Origin: Deltaproteobacteria bacterium
Lineage (GTDB): Bacteria > Desulfobacterota > WTBG01 > CAIYCZ01 > CAIRTM01
Assembly (NCBI GenBank): GCA_024276465.1
Contig: JAJRXD010000052.1
Coordinates: 1 to 38,058 of the forward strand
DNA: 38,058 nucleotides
Direction: 5' to 3'
The notes beneath the pieces are model-generated. The model did not search any database. It saw only the letters and a program-made list of their open reading frames with translations, and was not told where the DNA came from. Position numbers and translations under genes: made by a program. How positions within the stretch are numbered: position 1 is the first letter of the stretch; every line of letters starts with the position of its first letter. Positions 1 to 6,073 of the stretch are shown piece by piece.

Positions 1-90
1 AGAAACTCGCCGACTTTATAAAATGTCGTTCAAGACATAATGGAGTACTGCGCCTAAAAATAATGGGGTTTCTATCTTGCTGATATTGCA

Positions 91-237
91 TCAAAATTTA
101 TTTTTTATTTTTTTCTTGACAGGAGAACTATAGGATGTCCCATAAGTCCTACGGTCTATCATCACCTGAACACCTCGAACGGTGAAGATCATGCCCTGTA
201 TATTTTCAATGGGAACAAGTTGATTGAGCTCTGCCAT
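91..237 (-). pseudogene. truncated ORF6N-domain protein
   Basis: A 48-codon minus-strand frame starts at the ATG at 237, only 3 bases after the stop of the hsdM remnant. It reads MAELNQLVPIENIQGMIFTV followed by RGVQVMIDR, which is how ORF6N-domain proteins (PF10543, phage and R-M-associated DNA-binding proteins) begin. The family then continues DLAELYGVET, but here the frame changes to an unrelated lysine-rich tail and stops at 91-93. I read this as a gene cut off after about 30 residues. ORF6N proteins are often found inside type I R-M loci, which fits the hsdM neighbour. Family recognition rests on the short N-terminal match only. Confidence 0.6.
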
Positions 238-240
238 AAA

Positions 241-759
241 CTATTCCCCGAATCCAAGGTGTGTCAGATTCTTCCTGATCGTGGCCTCAAGCTGGTCAGC
301 CTTGGCGAATTGGGCATACAGCTCGGCGGAGAGCTCCTTCATCTTCTCTTTAAACGGGATACCGCCTGCTTGCCGCGCCCGTCTTTCGGCGATGGCCTTT
401 TTTAACCATCTTCTTCCACTGGTTGATTTTAACTCCTTTTCTCTGGCAACCGCATCTTCCCTGCTTGTGAACTCTTCATAGTGGGCAATATTAAATAGGC
501 TTATGCTTTTTCGTCCAATCAGCGCCTTTGCCCGACACATGCTCTTGCCATCGCCGAGGAATGTTGTCAGTATGACCAATGTAGTAGCTTCCGCCTTCAC
601 ATTTAATGCATAAACAAAGAAAACTCCTGGACGCGGCGCAGGCAGGTCGTCCTCAACCTCTTCCGCGCCCACATAACGGTCAGGGGTCAGGACATATCCA
701 TGGCCTTTGATATCATCAAGCGAGGCTGACTTCCACCAGCCGGCTTTATCTTTATACTT
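241..759 (-). pseudogene. hsdM: HsdM C-terminal fragment, interrupted by a GIY-YIG domain
   Basis: Translated from 759 downward, the frame gives YKDKAGWWKSASLDDIKGHG then YVLTPDRYVGAEEVEDD. This is the conserved C-terminal segment of type I N6-adenine methyltransferase subunits (family form AT-LEEI..HGYVLTPGRYVG-EEVEDD). About 95 codons of GIY-YIG nuclease sequence follow (361-645). The HsdM sequence then resumes with GIPFKEKMKELSAELYAQFA and ends GFGE at 241-243, matching the family tail PFEEKM..L..EL..QF. The catalytic NPPF region and the whole N-terminal three quarters are missing; upstream an in-frame stop and an HTH gene fragment follow instead. The fragment therefore cannot be a working methyltransferase. 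No HsdR or HsdS is visible. The intact continuity of the HsdM frame on both sides of the insert is directly visible; the family assignment is from motif memory and is strong. Confidence 0.8.
361..645 (-). pseudogene. GIY-YIG nuclease domain inserted in hsdM, with two compensating frameshifts
   Basis: The insert begins LPAPRPGVFFVYAL in the hsdM frame. The reading then only makes sense one frame over, as GGSYYIGHTDNIPRRWQEHV and SGKGADWTKKHKPI, the classic GIY-YIG core with the YIG tyrosine, the catalytic-type Arg (RRW) and the following helix. After this it returns to the hsdM frame as NIAHYEEFTSREDAVAREKE and LKSTSGRRWLKKAI...RARQAG, a typical C-terminus of small UvrC-like GIY-YIG proteins. 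The first shift lies near 596-606 (one base too few) and the second near 490-496 (one base too many in a T/A run). The two shifts cancel, so the hsdM frame stays open across about 36 codons of nonsense. The domain is probably inactive as it stands. A pair of sequencing errors is the main alternative. Confidence 0.75.
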
Positions 760-766
760 CGTACCC

Positions 767-907
767 TCACCCCCAACCCCTCTCCCAGCGGTTTACCGTG
801 GCGAAGCTGATGCCGAGTTCCCGTGCCAGATCCTCCTGGCTTAAGGCCAACTGTTTCCGAAGCTCTTTCAACAGTGCTGCAAGATTCTGATCGTCTATTG
901 CCATCAT
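767..907 (-). pseudogene. XRE-type HTH protein, N-terminal fragment
   Basis: A 46-codon frame starts at tandem ATGs (907 and 904) behind a GTGAGGA ribosome-binding site. It reads [20 protein letters not shown] then [20 protein letters not shown] and WERG. This is a complete XRE helix-turn-helix ([20 protein letters not shown]), as in the small regulators that precede N6-methylase/R-M genes. Family members continue with a KSKPS-like turn and a further helix. Here the frame runs into WG and a stop at 767-769, next to a C-rich run (plus strand CCTCACCCCCAACCCCTCTC). The hsdM remnant begins within 10 bases. This looks like an internal deletion that joined the HTH start to the HsdM end. Confidence 0.6.
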
Positions 908-938
908 TCCTCACCTTTGCCTTAAGGCTACGGCGCGA

Positions 939-977
939 CATCCTTCGCTTCTGCACTTCGTTTCGAAGCGAAGGATG
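939..977. repeat. 13-bp inverted repeat at the 3' end of ssrA
   Basis: CATCCTTCGCTTC (939-951) and GAAGCGAAGGATG (965-977) are perfect inverted copies around a 13-base loop. The second arm overlaps the last two bases of the tmRNA acceptor stem. No T-run follows on the minus strand, so it is not a standard intrinsic terminator. It could be a processing or termination hairpin for tmRNA, or an end of an integrated element. Confidence 0.6.
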
Positions 978-1332
978 GAGGCGCGGGGAGTCGAACCCCG
1001 GTCCGAAAGCATTCCACACTAACATCTACATACTTATCCCCTGTTTTAAGGTTCATTTTTTCAGACCCCCAGGAGCAGGATTCCGAAAAAACTATCTCAG
1101 GATGAGATTTGCCGCAAGTTCCCTGAGAAAAAACCAGCAGCTATCCTGCTTAAGTTACGCCCCATTCATCTCCGCAGGAAAGATCAGATGGGACGCCGGC
1201 CGGCAATTAAGCGGCCAGAGCGTAATTATAATCGTTTGCGATTATGTTATGTTCTACCTTTTTAACGAGCCGATAGAAACCTCGGTATGCAGTCAGTGCT
1301 TCACTTACCTCCGTCGAATCCGTTTCGCCCCC
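976..1332 (-). ncRNA. ssrA: transfer-messenger RNA (tmRNA)
   Basis: The minus strand starts GGGGGCGAAACGGATTCGAC at 1332 and ends with the T-arm and acceptor GGTTCGACTCCCCGCGCCTCCA at 976, giving 357 nt. The two ends form a 7-bp acceptor stem (GGGGGCG with CGCCTCC, one G-U). The tag reading frame is at 1239-1207. tmRNA rescues stalled ribosomes by acting as tRNA-Ala and then as mRNA for a degradation tag. The CCA end is not encoded: the discriminator A at 976 is followed by TCC. Open frames on either strand across this stretch are by-products of the RNA gene. Confidence 0.95.
1207..1239 (-). other. tmRNA tag-peptide reading frame
   Basis: The resume codon GCA at 1239-1237 opens GCA AAC GAT TAT AAT TAC and continues GCT CTG GCC GCT TAA, giving the tag A-NDYNYALAA. 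The ALAA end is the usual ClpXP/ClpAP degron type, and ANDY is typical of proteobacterial tags. Confidence 0.9.
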
Positions 1333-1403
1333 ATTTATTCTTGATTTTTTTTTGGGAAAGGGTTAAGGAAACTACATGTTTCCGCTTAGCCATCTGTTTT
1401 TAC

Positions 1404-1432
1404 AGTATAGCATAAATCCAGAGCTCAGGGAA
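1404..1432 (-). promoter_or_regulatory. probable ssrA promoter (extended -10)
   Basis: On the minus strand TGCTATACT (extended -10; hexamer TATACT at 1409-1404) lies about 70 bases before the mature tmRNA 5' end, leaving room for a precursor leader. The -35 hexamer at 17-bp spacing (TTCCCT, 1432-1427) is weak, as is usual for extended -10 promoters. Confidence 0.4.
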
Positions 1433-1466
1433 TGTCTTTTTCCTGACACTATGGGTCTGAATTAAG

Positions 1467-1496
1467 TTTACATAATAGAGAGGCAGGGTGTATACT
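1467..1496 (+). promoter_or_regulatory. probable sigma-70 promoter
   Basis: TTTACA (1467-1472), an 18-bp spacer and TATACT (1491-1496) precede the gene at 1539 by a short leader. Each hexamer matches the consensus at five of six bases. Confidence 0.5.
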
Positions 1497-1538
1497 GCGA
1501 AATCATCAGACTGAAGAAAAATTGTTTCAGGAGGAATA

Positions 1539-2417
1539 ATGGCAAAGAAAATATTTTTATCCATATTAATAGTTTTTGTTTTAGCAGCTGCAGGATATTT
1601 TTTAAAGGACAGGTTTGTTGAGAAGACCACCAGGCAGGCTGTTTTAGAAGAACGGAAGCAGTGGCAGAAAAGAGCAGAAGAACTTGAGGAAAAAGTTGCC
1701 ACCCTTGAAAATGAAATAGTTCAGAAGGAACCGGGAGTTGATGAAAAGAAGCTTTCAGAAGCTTTTGGCAAAGCCCCTGAAGGAACCTATGGTGAAGGGG
1801 CTGAAACAGAAAAAACAGCCAATAAAGTAATAAATTTTTTCATGTACCTTGACCAGAAGGGGTACCTGACAAAAAACAAAATCTATGACAGCTCCCAGGA
1901 CTATTTTTTGAAGCTTATAGACAGATTGAATCAGGCAAGACCTGTAGTGAGTGGTGAAACAAAAGATTTATATACGCTTATTAAAAATATTACATATTTT
2001 TACCGGGTCCTTGGAAAGGAAAACATTCAGGTAATAAAGGATATTCTTAAGGGCGAAGCTGAAATTATCGAGCCCACAATGGAACTTTTTTTCAAATGGA
2101 TGGACCCGTGGAACAGATCTGATGAGCCGGGTAGAACAGCTGTTTCGCCTGAGGTGATGTATGAGTATGCATGTTTTTTTATTAAAACAATTGCTGGCCA
2201 GTCATATCTGTTCAGAAGGGATTCAAAAATAAGAAGCTTAATGCTTTATTACTGTATTCTTATTCTTGATGAGGCTAACAGGCATGAATTAAACAGATAT
2301 GGAGTCGACATCAGGCCGCATCTTGATGCTCTGATAAATGATATTCAGAGTCACAGCCAGCTTGCAAACAGAGTTGCTTATCTGAAAAAACTGAAAGCCA
2401 TTAAAAAAAGATATTAG
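1539..2417 (+). CDS. membrane-anchored coiled-coil protein of unknown function
   Basis: The 292-residue product starts at an ATG behind a strong AGGAGGAATA ribosome-binding site. Residues 5-22 (IFLSILIVFVLAAAGYFL) are an uncleaved-looking N-terminal membrane anchor. Residues about 34-65 are a charged heptad-like coiled coil (EERKQWQKRAEELEEKVATL). The remainder is helical and soluble, with no motif I can assign. The expected topology is N-terminus in the cytoplasm and body in the periplasm. It is divergent to ssrA and convergent with the next gene, so it is probably monocistronic from the promoter at 1467. I do not recognise the family. Confidence 0.75.
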   Translation: MAKKIFLSILIVFVLAAAGYFLKDRFVEKTTRQAVLEERKQWQKRAEELEEKVATLENEIVQKEPGVDEKKLSEAFGKAPEGTYGEGAETEKTANKVINFFMYLDQKGYLTKNKIYDSSQDYFLKLIDRLNQARPVVSGETKDLYTLIKNITYFYRVLGKENIQVIKDILKGEAEIIEPTMELFFKWMDPWNRSDEPGRTAVSPEVMYEYACFFIKTIAGQSYLFRRDSKIRSLMLYYCILILDEANRHELNRYGVDIRPHLDALINDIQSHSQLANRVAYLKKLKAIKKRY

Positions 2418-2443
2418 CCTGAGCTGAACAGGAATTTCTGGTG

Positions 2444-2926
2444 TTACAGGTCCTCAAGCGTCTCCTCTGCCAGATCCCTTAATTTTTCATCAGGTGATGT
2501 CATGGCTATTATGTTCAGCTTGCTTTTAAACCCCTCTTTCAGGCTGAGAGGCTCCTCCTTTGACATTTCTTTAAGCAGAGTTATAACCTGTTTTACAACC
2601 TTTAATTCTTTATAATCAATAAGAAGAAACAGAGTGCTCCAGTCATCGGGCAATCCGTATTCTTTAATGTATTTTTTTGCAGCAGTATTGAACTGTTTTG
2701 TTCCTGTTTTTTTATGTATTGCCTCTAATGCAACGCTGTGTTCCTTTGAGCCTCTTTTTCCTTTAAAAAGGCCTTCTATTTCCTTAAGATACATTTTATG
2801 TATCCAGTCCTTTTTAGGTGATTTTGGTCTGGAATCAGCGGAATCCCCTGAGGCATGTTTGCTGGAGTCTTTTTTTTTGTCAATTTCACTCCAGCTTGGC
2901 TTGTCTTCGTAATTGTCGGAAGTCAT
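2444..2926 (-). CDS. hypothetical cytoplasmic protein
   Basis: I place the start at the ATG at 2926, because AAGGAGAGC lies 7 bases upstream; a longer frame to 2959 has no such site. The 160-residue product has a polar, probably disordered N-terminus of about 40 residues rich in Lys, Asp and Ser. It continues as a helical region containing KDWIHKMYLKEIEGLFKG and, later, paired helices (ELKVVKQVITLLKEM, SPDEKLRDLAEETLEDL) that suggest a small HEAT-like or helical-bundle fold. There is no signal peptide and no membrane segment. I do not recognise a named family. It ends 26 bases from the convergent gene at 1539-2417. Confidence 0.65.
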   Translation of the reverse strand: MTSDNYEDKPSWSEIDKKKDSSKHASGDSADSRPKSPKKDWIHKMYLKEIEGLFKGKRGSKEHSVALEAIHKKTGTKQFNTAAKKYIKEYGLPDDWSTLFLLIDYKELKVVKQVITLLKEMSKEEPLSLKEGFKSKLNIIAMTSPDEKLRDLAEETLEDL

Positions 2927-2985
2927 TTTATGCTCTCCTTGAAAGTAACGTATTGTCAAATGAAACCACAGAACACACAGAGGAT

Positions 2986-3018
2986 AGTAAGGGCACGATG
3001 ATGTATCGTGCCCTTACT
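2986..3018. repeat. perfect 14-bp hairpin repeat
   Basis: AGTAAGGGCACGAT (2986-2999) and ATCGTGCCCTTACT (3005-3018) pair perfectly around GATGT. Outer arms AACCACAG and CTGTGGTT flank it, so the whole unit is a nested palindrome of REP/MITE type. It lies in the 149-bp gap between two minus-strand genes and could act as a terminator-like structure for the crotonase operon or the upstream gene; no T-run is present. Confidence 0.7.
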
Positions 3019-3075
3019 CTGTGGTTCATGTTTCTTTCCCTGTTTTTATAGAATTTTTTACGATGCCATCAAAGT

Positions 3076-3858
3076 TCATCTTTCTTTGAAGTCAGGCTTT
3101 CTCTTTTCAAGAAATGCTTTCATCCCCTCTTTCTGGTCTTCAGTCTGAAAACATGTTACAAATGCATCTGTCTCCATCCTGCACCCATCCTTAAAAGATT
3201 TATCAATTCCTTCATTGATTATTTTTTTAGCCTGAGAGATTGCAATCTGTCCATTCCTGCAGATTTTTCCTGCCATGTCCATTGCCGCAGCCATGAGGTT
3301 TTCAGGAGGTACTATCTGATTGACAAGGCCAATTCCCAGGGCTCGATCAGCGCTGATGATATCGCCCGTAAAGATAAGCTCCTTTGCCATTGCAGGTCCG
3401 ATCAGTCTGGCAGCACGCTGGGTTGCGCCCCATCCCGGAATTACAGCGAGGCTTGTTTCAGGCAGCCCGAATTTGGCTTTGTCTGAGGCCAGGCGTATGT
3501 CACAGGCAAGGGCAACCTCTGTTCCTCCTCCAAGGGCATAGCCGTTAACTGCGGCTATGACAGGTTTTTCCATGAACTGGATGGTGTTCATAAGATCATG
3601 CCCTAATTCAGAATATCTTTGTGCATCTTCAGGAGTTTTTCTGATCATCTCTGAAATATCAGCACCAGCTATAAATGCCCTTCCAGCTCCTGTGAGGATT
3701 ATGACCCTTATCCCGGACTTGTTTTCAAGTTCCTGAACAGCTGCAAGTGTTTCAGAGACAGTTTCGCTGTTAAGGGCATTAAGCACATCAGGTCTGTTAA
3801 ATGTCAGGGTAGCTATGTTTTTTTCAATGGTAATTTTTATATTTTTATATTTTTCCAT
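3076..3858 (-). CDS. enoyl-CoA hydratase / crotonase family protein
   Basis: The 260-residue product fits the usual crotonase length when started at the ATG at 3858; a TTG at 3873 overlapping the thiolase stop is the other option. It adds water to a 2-enoyl-CoA, or removes it in the reverse direction (crotonase, Crt). The oxyanion-hole segments AFIAGADIS (61-69) and GYALGGGTEVALACD (106-120) are intact. Both catalytic glutamates of hydratases are present: Glu114 in GGTE, and Glu134 in GLPETSLAVIPGWGATQR. It follows the thiolase gene in the same operon, so the two likely work together in acyl-CoA beta-oxidation or in acetoacetyl-CoA to crotonyl-CoA conversion. Exact chain-length preference cannot be read from sequence. 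Confidence 0.9.
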   Translation of the reverse strand: MEKYKNIKITIEKNIATLTFNRPDVLNALNSETVSETLAAVQELENKSGIRVIILTGAGRAFIAGADISEMIRKTPEDAQRYSELGHDLMNTIQFMEKPVIAAVNGYALGGGTEVALACDIRLASDKAKFGLPETSLAVIPGWGATQRAARLIGPAMAKELIFTGDIISADRALGIGLVNQIVPPENLMAAAMDMAGKICRNGQIAISQAKKIINEGIDKSFKDGCRMETDAFVTCFQTEDQKEGMKAFLEKRKPDFKER

Positions 3859-3869
3859 GAATTTTATTT

Positions 3870-5057
3870 TCAATCAGATGAGTCCATCTCGACCATCAGG
3901 CTGACAGCTTCTGCCCCGCCAAGGCAAAGGGATGCCATGCCCCGCCGGGCATTTCTCTTTTTCATTGCAGAAAGAAGCGTAACCAGTACCCTTGCGCCGC
4001 TTGCACCTATGGGATGTCCAAGAGCAACCGCCCCTCCGTGGACATTTAATTTTTCAAACGGGATGCCCAACTCTCTGCTTATGGCGACGGTAGATACTGC
4101 AAAAGCTTCGTTTACTTCATGCAGGTCGATATCCTCAAGTTTCAGGCCTGCTTTTTTTAAAACCTTTGGAATTGACTTTATCGGTGTTACCAGCACATCC
4201 TCAAGGTCCATTCCTGCAGCAGCCTGTGCCCCTACAGAGGCAAGGGGTTTGAGCCCGGCATTAAGAGCTTTCTGTTTTTCCATAATTACAAGTGCTGCAG
4301 CACCGTCACTGATTTTGGAAGCATTGCCGGCTGTTACTTTCCCCCCCTTTTTAAAGGCCGGTTTTAACTGCGATAAAGCCTCCATTGTTAACGGTCGGGG
4401 AGTTTCATCCGTGTCAACCAGCCTGGGCTCTTTCTTTCTCCGGGGGACACTGACAGGCACAATCTCTTCCCGGAAAAGCCCGTTTTCAATACTTTTTATT
4501 GCACGTTCTGCTGACATAAGGGCGAACCTGTCCATATCCTCCCTGGAGATGCCGAATTTTTCAGATACGATTTCTGCAGCATATCCCATGTGAAAATCGC
4601 TTACCACATCCCAAATGCCATCATGAACCATGCTGTCTATCAAAGGGGCATTTCCCATTCGGTAGCCGAAGCGGGCTTTGTCAAGATAGTATGGAGCCTG
4701 ATTCATGCTTTCCATTCCGCCTGCTACGACCACATCAGCATCACCGCATGCGATGGCCTGCGCTCCAAGCATCACAGCCTTTAGCCCTGAGCCGCATACC
4801 TTGTTTATTGTCAGAGCAGAACCTGTCATTGGAAGGCCGGACTTTATCATGGCCTGTCTCGCAGGATTCTGTCCAAGTCCAGCAGGCAGGACGTTGCCCA
4901 TTATGACTTCATCAACATCTTCCTTTTCAATGCCTGCCCGGCTGATGGATTCTGATATTACCATGCTGCCAAGCTCTGTAGCGGCCAGGTCTTTAAATAC
5001 CCCGTTAAAATCTCCAACAGGGGTTCTCACAGCACTTACAATTACAACTTCTCTCAT
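3870..5057 (-). CDS. acetyl-CoA acetyltransferase (thiolase)
   Basis: The 395-residue product has the classical thiolase length and active site: nucleophile Cys88 in NKVCGSG, His348 in ALGHPIGASGAR, and Cys378 in SLCLGG, plus NEAFA. It condenses two acetyl-CoA molecules or cleaves 3-ketoacyl-CoA. The C-terminal glycine loop reads CLGGAEA where most family members have C-GGG, a mild variation next to the catalytic Cys378. The stop overlaps the earliest possible start of the crotonase gene, so the two are translationally coupled or tightly spaced. No 3-hydroxyacyl-CoA dehydrogenase is present in the window. A biosynthetic thiolase (PhaA/AtoB type) is most likely; a long-chain FadA role cannot be excluded. 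Confidence 0.92.
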   Translation of the reverse strand: MREVVIVSAVRTPVGDFNGVFKDLAATELGSMVISESISRAGIEKEDVDEVIMGNVLPAGLGQNPARQAMIKSGLPMTGSALTINKVCGSGLKAVMLGAQAIACGDADVVVAGGMESMNQAPYYLDKARFGYRMGNAPLIDSMVHDGIWDVVSDFHMGYAAEIVSEKFGISREDMDRFALMSAERAIKSIENGLFREEIVPVSVPRRKKEPRLVDTDETPRPLTMEALSQLKPAFKKGGKVTAGNASKISDGAAALVIMEKQKALNAGLKPLASVGAQAAAGMDLEDVLVTPIKSIPKVLKKAGLKLEDIDLHEVNEAFAVSTVAISRELGIPFEKLNVHGGAVALGHPIGASGARVLVTLLSAMKKRNARRGMASLCLGGAEAVSLMVEMDSSD

Positions 5058-5082
5058 GATAACTCCAATAAAGATAATAAAG

Positions 5083-5222
5083 TAGTGTCTGAACGAAAAC
5101 CCTGATTCAGGTTGGAAACCGAAAAATAATTTTCTGCAGGAGCGCCTTCAGGCGCGATATCAGTTCTGTTTTTCGCGCCTGAAGGCGCTTCTGCAGACTC
5201 AGGAATTTACGTTCAGCCACTA
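5083..5222. mobile_element. hairpin MITE, copy A
   Basis: The ends are imperfect terminal inverted repeats: TAGTGTCTGAACGAAAA on the left, and TAGTGGCTGAACGTAAA as the reverse complement of the right. Inside is a second, longer inverted repeat built on GGAGCGCCTTCAGGCGCGA and TCGCGCCTGAAGGCGCTTC. There is no coding capacity. About 80 bases of the left half match the reverse complement of the right half of the element at 35444-35610. It lies upstream of the thiolase gene. Confidence 0.7.
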
Positions 5223-5494
5223 TATAGAGGTTGACTGAATGTTTCATTTAACCCGGAACCGTGAAGGAGACATGGAGCATTAATGCGGGTTTAAATGATC
5301 AGGAGGGGGTTGCCTTAAAGCAACCCTGCATCCAGATTTATCATAGATCAGCCCAAACTGTCAAGGAGATAAAAAATTTGACTTATTGGAAGAAAGCGCC
5401 TAAAATTTTTCTGATTTTGGGCAGATGGAGAGATCTGCTGCGGAAAAAGAGGTGCAATGTTCAGGTATTAACACAAAGCAGTAAGGCGAGAGGG
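5223..5494. other. intergenic region, no gene seen
   Basis: Together with the MITE this makes a 437-bp gap. Apart from a 7-bp hairpin (GGGTTGC at 5307-5313 with GCAACCC at 5320-5326) I see no gene, RNA or clear promoter. A GTG-started frame runs through it but has no recognisable content and invades the 3' end of the opposite-strand gene. Confidence 0.5.
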
Positions 5495-5824
5495 TTAGTC
5501 TGTAATTCTCAATCTTATTCTGAGATCCTGCAGCATCTCCCAGGCTCTTTCCACGTTTCGTTGTTCCTCACGTGTCAGGGGAGTGCCTGAGGGTTTGCCT
5601 GTTGAGTATGTTCTTGAAGATTCGTCCTCTGTTATACGGATTGAAGATCCGGACAGTTTTTTATTGTCTGTTTCTTTTTGTATCATTAGCTGGATTGTAT
5701 CATCAGAAACCCCGTTTTGCTTTAAAAGAATGACTTCATCAGTAGTAAGTGCATACAAAGGCATTTTAAAAAAGGAAAGAAAAGCTGAAAGCAGACAAAA
5801 AGCTAATAATATTATTAATCGCAT
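5495..5824 (-). CDS. small exported protein with SHOCT-like helical segment
   Basis: The start is the ATG at 5824, preceded by AGGAGTTTTAAT; an ATG at 5839 lies upstream of this site. The 109-residue product begins with a signal peptide (residues about 1-26, LIILLAFCLLSAFLSFF, ending near PLYA). The next segment, LTTDEVILLKQNGVSDDTIQ, resembles the short helical 'EV..L...GVSD..I..MI' motif common in small secreted proteins of Desulfobacterota. A polar middle and a basic helical end follow. It likely acts in the periplasm or outer envelope. I cannot assign a function. Confidence 0.65.
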   Translation of the reverse strand: MRLIILLAFCLLSAFLSFFKMPLYALTTDEVILLKQNGVSDDTIQLMIQKETDNKKLSGSSIRITEDESSRTYSTGKPSGTPLTREEQRNVERAWEMLQDLRIRLRITD

Positions 5825-6073
5825 ATTAAAACTCCTCATTAATTATTTATACAGTATACAAACAGAAAATTTTTAAGTTGCACAGGAATTTTTTCGTACC
5901 CTTTGCAGTGCGACTATCCATGGACAGTAATTTCTTATATATATAATATTACATTTTTTTTAAAACTTTTCAACTTTAGATGGGTTAAAAGAGAAACAGC
6001 AGGGAAGATATTTTACCTGTAAAAACAGCAAATTCACAACCTGGACGGAAAACATGGAAGGAGCAATAAAAGA

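Noticed and set aside
823-1344. 173-codon plus-strand frame across the tmRNA region
   Set aside because: It is the antisense of ssrA; its 'WRRGESNPGPKAFHTN' stretch is the T-arm read backwards, a well-known false protein. The 687-1025 minus frame is rejected for the same reason.
3937-4593. 218-codon plus-strand frame opposite the thiolase gene
   Set aside because: Antisense shadow of a complete thiolase with all catalytic residues.
5300-5330. Hairpin GGGTTGC/GCAACCC as a terminator
   Set aside because: Short stem with no T-run on either strand and no gene ending nearby in the right orientation.
5261-5590. 109-codon frame with GTG start
   Set aside because: No family content; overlaps the 3' end of a supported opposite-strand gene with a signal peptide and ribosome site.
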